From Tretioscincus oriximinensis (lineage: Eukaryota > Chordata > Lepidosauria > Squamata > Gymnophthalmidae): DNA of 64,000 nucleotides. The number at the start of each line of letters is the position of its first letter. Positions within the stretch are counted from its first letter, which is position 1. Of the stretch, positions 21,840 through 32,729 are shown one piece after another. The position numbers and the translations under genes are program-made. The notes under the pieces are model-generated. The model ran no database searches and was not told the origin of the DNA. It saw only the letters and a list, made by a program, of their open reading frames with translations. The stretch is taken from the NCBI GenBank assembly GCA_022410635.1, contig JAJVDF010000362.1, positions 759,300-823,299 on the forward strand, given 5' to 3'.

Positions 21840-24240
21840 CAATCTCTTTTTATTTTTTGCCAGGGAAGGAGGGAGGAGGAGAAAAAGGATTTGATTTGAT
21901 GGTTATGATGCAGATCTACCCAATCCCATGTTGTCAGTAACTTCATGAAACAACACATGAACTCACTCATCTCCACTCCCGGGCATCATTGAGCTGCCCT
22001 CTGCAATTCAAGCAGCCCATGGAATCTTGGCATTAATGAACGACCATCTCAGTCAGCCCTGAAATGGATTGGGGCCTTGGGGAATTGGAAGAGTGGTGTA
22101 GCCTTGAGCCTTTCTTCCTGGCTACCCTGCAAGCCCTCCCAAAGGGGTGACCTAGCCTGACTGATTCTTCCCCTCTGTCCCCTATAGGGCTGATTTTGGG
22201 TCTTATGAAAGGGGACAAGAGGCAGGTGGGCATGGGAGGTGGGAGCCAGAGAGGAGGTGGCAGAGGTGCGGAAAAACTGTTTTTCCGGCTTCCTCTGCAG
22301 CTATGGTGGGAGTTGACATGTGTGCTAAGTTCTTTTTTAAAAAGTTTTGATGTCATTGTTTCTTCAACCGATTGCAGAGTATTGTCTTCTTTTCCCACTT
22401 TAGTGTCAAAAGTCTAGGACGGTTGTCTCCCACAAGTGTGGAAGCTGTATTCCCCAAACAGCTGAATTCTCCACACCTTTTACGTTAGGCTACAAAACAC
22501 TTGAGATTATTCAGGGAGGAACATATATAGTGAACTATTTTATCCTGAATCTGACCATTAATCCACAAAACCCTTTGTGGTTCGATCCTATATCACTGTC
22601 GGTGCTAATCTCCCTGACGTGAACTTTGGAGGACCTTGTCTGCTAACTATAACTGTCTTGGGATGACTGGGAAAACTACTGCATTGTTTAAATTCAGGAA
22701 GAAAAATACTGAGAGATAATTGGTTGTTAACTGCAGTTAGAAGACTATAAGAACAGCACTCTCTTGCTTAAGAGTGCTCTGGTTTTAACGTGATTGATAA
22801 CTTGTGCTGATAAATAAATTACTTTAGGTATTTCCAGATGATGTGTTAACTCCAAGGCTTCCATACAGCCTCACAATCTTAGGGCAGCTAAAACCAGTAA
22901 AAATAAGATACAAAACTAGCATATAAAAACATTAGAGTCTGAAAGTGTCTTAGGAATCAATCTTACTCTGACGTTCTGTGTCCATCTGACAATAGTGGTA
23001 GCTACAATTTTTCCCATTCCTGTCATAATTTGTGCTCATGTTATTTGCTTTTTTAACATCCTAGTAATTTCACACATTATCCCATACTTGCACATTTTTC
23101 CAATTTTTAATGAACAATAAAAACTCCTTAAGTATTAAAAATGTATTAACTCCTTTTCCAGATGATAACAATCCATTCCCTATAAGTCATGAAGAAAAAT
23201 CCTCCTTGGATCCTTGCCTACAATGTTAACCGTCAGTTCCCCAATGTCTTCTCAATGTGTTCTGATGATGGCAAACCAAATCATTAAAAAATGTCAGTTT
23301 CCCCCACGCTCTTGCCAGTGTCTGGACCCATCACAGTTATATAATCAGGGTGTCAAATACCATCTAAATAAACGTTTGGTAAAGGTTTCTGTGGCTTTTA
23401 CTGACTGTTGCCAGGTTGTANAGGGTTGTAAAATTTTATCCCATTTACCATTATTGATCTGTTTCTCCAAGTCCGTTTGACCCATTCTAGCTTTATGATT
23501 CCCTGTTGCTGTTAGTGATGATGAAGAAAAAGTCGTTTCCTTTTTAATTCTGTTGACAGAGCTTTCTTTTCATGAAGACTAAGTGAGTAATAATTTAGCG
23601 GCGTCTCAGCTTCTCTTAGAAACCAAACAGCTAGAGAAAGCTGATATAACTATGCTGTTTTGGGGCTTCCTATGAGTTGCAAAGTCATTTTCTTATTTTT
23701 TNAAAAATATATTAATTGATTAATATAGCCATCTACAAATGGACTCCATAATATTACCTAACCTCTGTGTTTGTGTGTATGCGCGTGCGTGGGCATGCGT
23801 GAATGTCTATAATAAAAATAGATTTAAAAAGTTAGGTTTTAGAAATCTCCTGGAAGTAGTTTCATCAAAATGGTGTTTCACAATCATCTTGCCACTACAG
23901 GGGAGCAGTGAATAATTTTTAAATGAAATTGCATAAATAGAGATAATAATTATGTACTCTTATTATACTTGTTAAATAGTTTAATGACTTTAAACAATTT
24001 TCAACTTAGTTATTTACTTTTTCTACTCTTGAACTCTCAAATGTTTGGTCTTTGTTCACAGAGATGAGAGTTAAAAATTAACAGTGTTAACTCTTTATAT
24101 CTGCACACATTGGTAGATACAGAGAATTCTCATTCTGTNCCAAATGACAATTTAGATCTGTTTATTAAAAAGATATCATCTAAGTAAACAATGACTGTTA
24201 TTTCAGTACCTATTCCAAATATTTAATTTGCATCAACACC
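21840..24240. other. intron, no gene; short TG-rich tract
   Basis: A GC-richer patch lies at about 22060-22310, of unknown origin. A GTGTGTATGCGCGTGCGTG tract lies near 23772-23795. No exon was recognised. Confidence 0.45.
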
Positions 24241-24244
24241 ACCA

Positions 24245-25190
24245 CCATTAAACTCATACAGAAGTCAAGAAGTGTCATCAATATGCAGATGATACTCAGC
24301 TCTATCTCTCTGTTCCATCTGAATCAAGAGAGATGATTGAAATGCTTGACAGGTGTCTGAAGGCAGTAATGGGTTGGATGGTGGCCAACAAATTGAAACT
24401 GAATCCACCAGATGGAGGTGCTATGTGTCCATGAAGTGAGTAGACACCCATGTCCTGGATGGCATTGAAATGCCCTACAATGGACGGGTGTGAAATCTAG
24501 GGATGCTTCTGGATTCTTCACTGGCGCTTGAAGATCTGGTGGAGGTAGTGGCCAGGAGTGCCTACTTCCAGCTACATCTGGTCCACCAGTTGTGGCCACT
24601 TCTGGATAGGAATGATCTGGCCAACTGGTAACTTCCAGGTTGGAACTACTATAATTCACTCTATATGGGACTTTCCTTGAAAACGGTTCGGCAGCTGCAG
24701 CTGGCGCAGAACGATCACTGTTCTGTTTGACTGGCCGGAACACACATCACGCAGTTCCTGGAAGAACTGCACTGGCTGCTAATTTGCTACTGAGCCCAGT
24801 TCAAGGTATTAACTCTAACCTATAAAGTCTTAAATAACTTGGGGGCCCCAAACTCCTTCTCCCATATGAGCCTGCCCATGCCTTAAGATCTACAGGGGAG
24901 TTACTCCTGAATGTACTACCTCCCTCAGTGTCAGTGAGGGTAAGAACCCAGAATAGGGCCTTCTCTGTGGTAGCCCCCAGACTATGGAACAGTCTTCCCC
25001 TTGAGGTGCATCAATCAGAAAATGCTTGAAGATGCACCTCTTTGGCCTGGCCTTTGGCTGAGAAAGCTGCTGTCTCTTCCCTATTTTTTGGATGTGGTTG
25101 TTTTTAAAATGTTAGTTGTGTTTTTATTGTTAACCGCCCTGAGACCTTTGGGTATAGGGTGGAATAGAAATGTAAATAAATAAATAAAAT
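24245..25190 (+). repeat. L2 LINE 3' part
   Basis: The translated start reads KCHQYADDTQLYLS, the L2 reverse-transcriptase active site. It continues EMIEMLDRCLKAVMGWM and NKLKLNP before the frame breaks near 24410. The body continues to TTAACCGCCCTGAGACCTTT and a tail of AAATAAATAAATAAA near 25171-25188. It is an inactive 5'-truncated copy with frameshifts. Confidence 0.85.
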
Positions 25191-25194
25191 GAAA

Positions 25195-28100
25195 ATATTC
25201 AGTCAATCAATAAAGTGATTGGATTTTTCTAGGGGTGCTTGCATATAGTACTCATTTATTTTGGTATATTCTGATAATCTGGATTATTGGTTTACCCAAA
25301 TACTATTGGATAGTTTAGTGGGTATCCAGTATGAATAGCAGCTTGCTGAATTTTGTAATAAGAAGCAGACATTTAAATATTTACCTGTGCTGTAGACCTG
25401 ATCTTTTTTCAGTGTTTCATACTGTAAATAAATTCTGATTAATAAAGATAATAGTGAACTTGGACTTTTTTTGCATGGTTCCTTAATTTGAAATTAATGA
25501 CTCAGTATAGTAGTTGTTTCTGGACTTTGTAGAGCTCCATGCTAATGCAGGTATATCAGGCCTCCACCCAACTAGCCACTCCATCTATTAGACAAACTTG
25601 ATTTGGATTAGGGAGGCTTCATTCAATATCACTGGTAGACACGAGTAATTATAAATTTTGTCTGATCCAAAACATGAGCGATATGAAGAAGGCAAACATT
25701 ACATATTCAAGATTACAAGGGGATGCATTTCAGTAGCACATCATAATACATCAGCAAAATACATTCCCCCAGAGTTTCTGAACGTATTAATGATGTGGCT
25801 TGTTTTGGACCAGCGCTGTTGGACAGTTGAATGTTTTTCTGTGGTTGGAATCAGGCTCGCTGATTACAAGCATTGATTTTTCAGTGCAAAAAGGTCCATT
25901 GTGATATAATTTTTACGAATCACGAATTCTCTTTGACTCTTGAACCTTAAAATGCAGCAAACCTAAGAATATTGGGAGTCCCCAGTGTATCTGATGTGTA
26001 ACCTGTCAAGCCCAGCAGTTTGCTCTGACTGTGATTAGCCAGGTGTGCAGGGAAGATACACACATCCAGCAACATTTAACAGTGTCACTTGAGGGGGGGT
26101 ATTTGTTTAAGAAATTACTTCATTTAGACGTTTATATGCCACACTTCACCATATGTCCTAGAATGCATAACAACAGAAAAGGATTAAAAATACAAGTTAT
26201 TAAAACACCTTCTTTGAGGACCACTAGTTTCAGCATTTTAGGCAAGGGAAAAAACCCCTTAAATGTATTATTTAAATACTCCCTCTTCTTATTCTATGCT
26301 ACTCACTTCTTTTCTAATCCAAAAAATACATACTTTTGCTTAGGGGATCCCTTCTATTCACTTGATTAGTGTAATTTTCCTACACTAAATTTTCCATTTC
26401 TGCTGTATTTCTGTTTTCCGTTCTCTTTCTAGTCCGTTTAATATACAGCTTGGATTGGCATTCTGATACAAGTGGAGGCTTGCACACTGCTCTATAATTG
26501 TCAGCCTCATGCCTTCCAAATGCTTCAGCAGATTACCATTGTTCGTAAGCAGTGGACATTGCACTTCATTCCTAATAGAAATGCAGCATTGGGGAGTTTT
26601 CATTTCTTGTCATGTCTATTGATGTTTGATATGGAAATTTCTTAATCTTAGCCATAGGAGTTTACCTGCCAAAATAGCTAGTGAGTAATCACCTTCTCTC
26701 TATAGGTGCAGCCAGCACAGGAAACTTGGACTGAAAAGGGTTAAAATATTTTCTTTTCTTGGCTTAAGGTGGCTTAGAGAGTTAACGTGCATCCTATGTG
26801 AAGGATAAAAAGATGTGAGGTTAGTCTTATTAAAGCAGAAGTGTGTATGTTATCACCACAAGTCAAATTTGTTCTAACTGGTGTGAAATTCCTGTGCTGT
26901 TTCTGCAAGACCTCCTGTCCAAGTTTATTAAATGCACTTGCTTTTTTTAGTCGTACGTGGTGAAGAATTGCCTAATTATTTCATTTCAGAAGATAGGAAA
27001 GTGTGTGATACCGTGTAGGCGGTCTATAAAAGAAACTTACCTAGTCTGCTATTTTTGGATATTTCAGAACAAAGCACTCACAGGGTTATTAGGCTGATAT
27101 TCTATCTTTAAAAATGCCACATGACACAATACTCACATGACACAGTACCTTAAACCTGAGATATTAGGGCGGTATTCTAGGACTGGATCAGGAGTATTAT
27201 TATCACTTCTAACAAATCAAATACTATTCCAAAATAACCACAAGCTTTTAGTCCAGTCTAGATTATAGAATTTGGCTAAGTGGGGTGGCGGTGGACAGAA
27301 AAATTAGATTTTTTTGTTACATAAAAATATGTTTCTACATTCTACCTCAAGGCTACTGGATAGAAACAGTCCACATCAAAATGTTATCACAAATCAATTT
27401 CATGACTTTGTTCAGGGGTACATGAAATCTTCCTGATGAAAGGAGGATACCTGGCATTTCCTATTTAAGCTCTGTTCAAATAACTTTGAATTGAAATAAA
27501 TTTATTTAGGGGTAAAGTATTAAATATATTAGTGTAAAGCCTGAAAATATGGGCATGAGTTCCACCTTTGGTCGCTGCCATCCTCCATTGCTAGTGTGGC
27601 AGGCATCTGGCAGGTCACATGGAGCTTAGTTGGCTGCTGCTGCCATGTTGGGTGGCATGCACATGTTCATGAGGAGTGGGCTTTGTTCACCCTATCCAAT
27701 CACCTCCATTGGTGGTGATGGACAGGTTTTTTGTTCAGATTGCCATGACTCAAATATAATATGTATTTTGAAATAGTATGAAGGTATGGAGTTGTCTTAG
27801 GCCCTGGATTGTGCTAACATATGGGCAGCAGCCCCCCATTTCAAGATATAATCTGAAATGAAGCATAGTGCTGAAAGTGTTTTAGATCATAAGATGTAAA
27901 GAATTTTCATCATTTTTGTCCCTTCGAAAATTTATGAATAAATTGTGCCTCCATATTAACTGGAATTTGGGGGAGAATTCTATTCAAAATGTTATGGGTA
28001 TGATGAACTCTGCTTTTCCTCTAAATTTCAGTGTCTTTGCATTAGCATTTCATCTAGNTATTTTGAAAAAATCCTGTGAACTTTATGATTTTTTCTTGTA

Positions 28101-28540
28101 AAGAATAGAAACAAAGGAATGAAAAGTACATATCTTCAAATATTTGAGAACTTACTTTGGCATCAAGTTTGTTGACACTTTCATTTGTTCTTTTACATCA
28201 GCTCATTCACCTTTTCATCAGAACTGTTTACCTAACCTCTTTGCAATCATTTGCTTTTCAATGGCTAGATTCCTAGTAGTCAACATTCACTGAAGAAAAA
28301 TGACATTGAAAGATTCTTGTTTACCATCAAGGACTGTTTGTTTCCATATGAACATGCTTGATTGATCCTTGGGCATCCCTGTTTCAAAGGCTTGGTAGGT
28401 GATGACAGATGACAGTATTTTCTCTGTGGGAACACCTATTCCACTTAGAAATGTTTGCCTGACCCTGCTTTGATGAGTTTGACACCATACATTTTTTTCT
28501 GTAGGCATTTTTAATTACTGTGAATTTTTGCATCTTGTTG
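25195..28540. other. intron; one short element tail
   Basis: The only repeat recognised is the antisense tail at about 26115-26200 (ATGCCACACTTCACCATATG), related to 14650-14770. A GC-richer patch at 27545-27740 is not identified. No exon was seen. Confidence 0.45.
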
Positions 28541-28545
28541 CATGT

Positions 28546-28786
28546 AGACATCATTTGTTTATTCCATTATAGCTGGACTACATCCAAACATCAGTTACGT
28601 ATTCTACTATAGTTGGATAATCTGGACTGTTTTGTTCTGGACTGTCCATGTTTTATTCCAGAGCTGTATCCATACACCTCTGTGGTTGGATATTTTGAAA
28701 TAAACCATGGCTGTTACAGAATAAGGCAGTTCAGACAGCAAAAACAGCCAAGTATAATGGAATAAATAGATGGCATATAGATCCAG
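28546..28786. repeat. foldback inverted repeat
   Basis: The left end (GTAGACATCATTTGTTTATT, then CCATTATAGCTGG) is an imperfect reverse complement of the right end (CCAAGTATAATGGAATAAAT, then AGATGGCATATAGATCC). The interior holds further inverted pieces. It is probably a non-autonomous DNA transposon remnant. Confidence 0.6.
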
Positions 28787-28789
28787 CTC

Positions 28790-29265
28790 CAATCTTTATT
28801 ATCTGTTTCATATTTGTTCCATAAACATTATTCAAAAAATTAAGGTGACATTTCGGACAATATTGTGATGCTTAAGTATATTTTTTAGCAGTGTGCTGTG
28901 TTTTGAACTAGGTATNTTGAACAGTTTATTGTCAAGTTTGAAAAAAAATAATGCAATCAATTAAATGTTGAATTTTTATTAAGTGTATCAAAATACTTTG
29001 AACCATAAAAAACAGCAACAAAAACATCCACACCTCTCATTCCATGGTCATGCTTAAATTGCACTACTAAACAGTTCTTAAAAAGTGCTGGATAATCCAC
29101 GTTCATCATTAAAGATAGGTCTTGGTAAACCTCCTGACCTGTGGGAGCTATAATAGGTTAGCAGTGAAGCCTAGATCTCCATAAATCGAATATTAATCAT
29201 ATCAATATCAATCATTTTTGGTAGAAGAGTTTAATCTAAATAATGCATGTTTTCCTTTAGGGCAA
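28790..29265. other. intron, no element recognised
   Basis: AT-rich, with no exon or clear repeat. Confidence 0.4.
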
Positions 29266-29270
29266 ATTGG

Positions 29271-29479
29271 CATTAACTGAATCCACTTTAGTGGAAGTGG
29301 ATTCACTTGATCTCTTTTGGCCCTGCTTGTGTAGGCTCAGTAATCTATTTAGGTCTTAAAATGGATTAGTGAGCCTATGTGAACAGAATCTAAGGCAGAT
29401 TAAACAAATTCACTTAAAGTATATTCAACCAGGTAAGGACAGTAAGATCAAGTAAATTCACTTGAATTCAATCAGTTAA
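29271..29479. repeat. foldback with nested palindromes
   Basis: The ends pair: TTAACTGA near 29273 with TCAGTTAA near 29479. GTGGATTCACTTGATCT near 29298 pairs with AGATCAAGTAAATTCAC near 29446. The centre, 29333-29375, is itself a palindrome (AGGCTCAGTAATC against GGATTAGTGAGCCT). A small hairpin (GAATCCAC and GTGGATTC) lies in the left arm. The whole could fold into one long stem. Confidence 0.6.
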
Positions 29480-29484
29480 AATAA

Positions 29485-30635
29485 AATACAGCCCATGATA
29501 GTACAGTTGGAAAATGAATCATTGCGTAAGAGTAAATATAGTTTCCTCTCTCCAGTATATTCATTGTGAATAAGGAATTTATATTTTGTTTGCACATTTT
29601 TTCATGAAGTATTTAACAACAAAGTTTGCAGTATGTTTTTCTGCCAACAGATCTTTTCCTTATGATGCTTCACTTTTTTAAGCTTACTTATAAAACTACT
29701 TCAGTTTATTAAAAAATGAAAGACAAACATATTCAGAATAGTTTCTGTGACCTTCTAAAGGCTGTACTACTGGTATAGACTCTACAATAATCTGGATACA
29801 AATGGAAATACTTCTGTAATTAATCTGATAATAGACTTTTTGGTGTACTACATAGGAATATAGTAGAAGCATATTAGAGATACCAGAATAAATTCCAATA
29901 TAATGATTAGGGATTATAGAATAGATGTTTCTTGCTCGAATAACAAATCTTTATTTTGTTTCAGTGATAAAAACTCAAAGGTAACAGTCCAATTGTGCCT
30001 AAAAGAGCTGAATTTGGAACAGCAGTGCTTCTTATTAATATAAGTTATCTGGGTTAAATTTCATTTGACAATCTTGTCCTTTATGATTGGTAGAGGTTGT
30101 GGCGTAGTATCCAATGGAAGTATCTTGGAAAGCAGAGGGTTGCCAGCTTCTTCCTAGAAGCAGGTAATAGCAAAACCATCTTCTCTATCTCTGCACTCAA
30201 CAAAACTACATTTTGGATTGCAATTCTGTGTACAGAAAAAAAAAGGAATTTTCTGCTACTTCTGCAGAGTTTGGAAATGAAAATGGAAAAGGTAGCAGTT
30301 CATAGAATGTAAGAAACAGATGAATGTTAGGGGACATTCAGGCTGCCTGGAAGTTGGAATGGTGGATTGTGGTATGAATACATATTTCCACAGTCTGCCA
30401 AAAACTATCCTCCAGGTCAAGTGCAAATAGCATCCTGAAATTTGTTCAGAGACTATGTGTGATGAAAATGATGTTTGCTGAGATAAACAATTAAAGCCTT
30501 TGTTATCATTGCATCAGGAAACACATAGATACTAAATAAGCAGTGATGTAATGTAACTGTGAGACCAGTATCACTGATAGCAATCCCCTTTATAATAAGT
30601 AAACTTTGGGCTCACAATTTTACTGTACAAAATCT
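29485..30635. other. intron, no element recognised
   Basis: AT-rich intronic sequence. A few short open frames lack any protein signature. Confidence 0.4.
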
Positions 30636-30640
30636 ACACA

Positions 30641-30962
30641 GGCACGGACAGCTCAGTCGCTTAGGAATTCGTCTCTCAGCTGGGAGATCGGGTTTCGAAG
30701 CCCTGTGTGGGACGTGGGGAGGGGTGAGCACCTTCCACTAGCCTGTAGCTCTAGCCAACCCAGCTATTTGAAAGCAGGAACTGCAAGAAATTGCAACTGA
30801 CTGCAAGTAGANACATGGGAACCACCAGAGGCTGGTGGGGAAGATAGAATGTGAGCCTTCGAGCAAAATATATCCTTGTAAGCCGCTTTGAGTCCCTTTG
30901 AAAGGTGAGAAAAGTGGGGTATAAGAACCAAGTTTTTCTTCTTCTTCTTCTTCTTCTTCTAC
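30641..30962 (+). repeat. tRNA-derived SINE with CTT tail
   Basis: The best-preserved copy of the family. The head has AGCTCAGTCGCTTAGG (A-box-like) and GGGTTTCGAAGCCCTG (B-box-like). The body has CTAGCCTGTAGCTCTAGCCA and GGGGAAGATAGAATGTGAGC. The tail has AGCCGCTTTGAGTCCCTTTG, then TGGGGTATAAG and (CTT)n at about 30938-30960. Confidence 0.88.
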
Positions 30963-31064
30963 ACATCCAGTACATCTTTCCTGGCAGCAGTTTGCAAAAG
31001 TATTATACTAGAATGGTTAGGATTCAGGAATCACCACTGTATAGCTAGTTCTGTCTCATCAATA

Positions 31065-31370
31065 CCCTTCAGCATTCTATGTTGGACAAACAGGACATTC
31101 TTTGCTCCAGAGAATAAATGGACACATATATTCAGAATGGCAACACACAAATCTGTTGCAAAACACTTGTCTCACAAGACATTCCATCTTGGACTTCATA
31201 ACAGAAGTCATCAAACTACAAGGAAAGATTTGGAAGACAAATTGGAATACATTCACAAATTCTATTCCATTGATAAGAAACCTAATGGAGACAATGGTTT
31301 CTGGCATGCTACATATATTATAACAACAGTTAACCAGTTAACATCCCAGTTTCCTAAGGACATTTTGCAT
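31065..31370 (+). repeat. GIY-YIG endonuclease-like retroelement remnant
   Basis: One frame reads AFYVGQTGHSLLQRINGH and, further on, SILDFITEVIK. An overlapping frame reads HKSVAKHLSHKTFHLG and KPNGDNGFWHA. Both resemble the GIY-YIG nuclease domain attached to some vertebrate retroelements, for example Penelope-like ones: Tyr-Val-Gly-Gln-Thr, Arg-x-x-x-His, then Val-Ala-x-His-Phe. The two frames together imply a frameshift near 31148. Assignment is by motif memory only. Confidence 0.45.
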
Positions 31371-31740
31371 TGATCTTTTCTCCACTTTTTCTGCATAAAT
31401 TGGATTGATGTACTTTTACCTAGCTGTATCTCTTTATTCTAGGTCTTTCCCTCCACTTAAAAGTCTTAAGTCCTGTACTTCAACTGTACTTAACCTTATT
31501 AATTGCCTCACAACATTTATATGTCTGTTGTCATTTCCTGGATTCAGTTTGCTACATATAGTCTGCCAGTTGTTTTCCAGCGTTCGAAAAAGTAAAACTG
31601 ATGCCACCTATCCTATTGTTAGTCTGTAAAATATTACAAGTTTCCCTTGCTAGATTCATTGTTATTTCATTTCACTAATATAACCATTTAATATAAATAT
31701 AACGTATAGAGTAAAAACTCATAGGCTGGAGTCCTATGTA

Positions 31741-31845
31741 AACTTTTAATCCAATATCAGTTCTGAAGAATTGGACTAAACCAGGAAAAAGCTGGGTTTT
31801 TCCTTGTTTAGTCCATTTTTTCAGTACTGAAGAAGGATTAAAAGT
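31741..31845. repeat. 105-bp foldback palindrome
   Basis: The left arm, 31741-31790 (AACTTTTAATCC ... TTGGACTAAACCAGGAAAAA), and the right arm, 31797-31845 (TTTTTCCTTGTTTAGTCCA ... GGATTAAAAGT), are inverted copies with a few mismatches around a 6-base loop. It is likely a tiny inverted-repeat transposon derivative. Confidence 0.7.
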
Positions 31846-31849
31846 ATAT

Positions 31850-32588
31850 TTCTAACTTCAGTTATACTTCAATATTCAATATAATTAGAAAGCCACCTTA
31901 AAGNTGGTTAAAAGTATTCAGATTCCTTCCATTAAAACAATTCAAATTGACAGGCTTAAATTCATATCATCCAGTGTTATCTGAATAGTTCTCCTCATTA
32001 ATAAAACTGTTTTGAATGGTCACAGAGAATCCTAGAAACTGCTAATACTTTTATCATATTCTCTCTCATTAGCAGAATCTGCTATATAAAACCTAAATCT
32101 CTTTACTGAAGCTGTTTAACATGCATAAAGAGAAAAATGTAATGAATCTAATGTCCTACATAGTATAACATTTCTGCCTTTTACAGATTATCAGGTGCTT
32201 ATTAGCATGTCATACAATACAGGGCCATTATAGCAGAAGACCTGTTTTAGACTGAATGTGGAGGAACGTTTTTTAGTAAGTTTGCTGGCTTGCAATCAGC
32301 TCAGGTTGCCTCCAGACACTGAGAGGAAAATTCAGAATCTTGTTTGCACCTGCAGTTGCCTCTATCAATGCCAGATTGCAGGGCAAAGATTCCATTTTTA
32401 GATATTTGGAAGTACATAATTAAAGTTGCCATTTTTATTTGCTTTGATCCCACACATGCCTTCTGGCCATTTTTTTGATGATGGATTGCAGGAGCCAAGT
32501 GTCCAAGCATGGCGTTCATTGTTATGCAGTAGCAATAATGTATTTCACCCAATCGATTCCAGCTACAGACACATGTGACACTTCCAAC
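31850..32588. other. intron, no element recognised
   Basis: AT-rich intronic sequence between a foldback and a MITE. No exon was seen. Confidence 0.4.
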
Positions 32589-32591
32589 AAG

Positions 32592-32726
32592 TAGGCTGTC
32601 CAGATGACCCCTTTTTGGGGTGTTTGAAAACCTGAATTTTTTTTTCCTCAGCAAAAACCAGAGGCACCCCAAAACTGGGTTTTCACCCCCCCCCCCCAAA
32701 AAAAAAGAGGTCATCTGGTCAGCCTA
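32592..32726. mobile_element. MITE with TAGGCTGACCAG-type ends, copy 2
   Basis: It starts TAGGCTGTCCAGATGACCCC and ends GAGGTCATCTGGTCAGCCTA. The flanks CCAACAAG and ACAACAGG match at six of eight positions, a possible decayed 8-bp target duplication as made by hAT elements. It is shorter than the copy at 12232 because of a reduced interior. Confidence 0.72.
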
Positions 32727-32729
32727 ACA

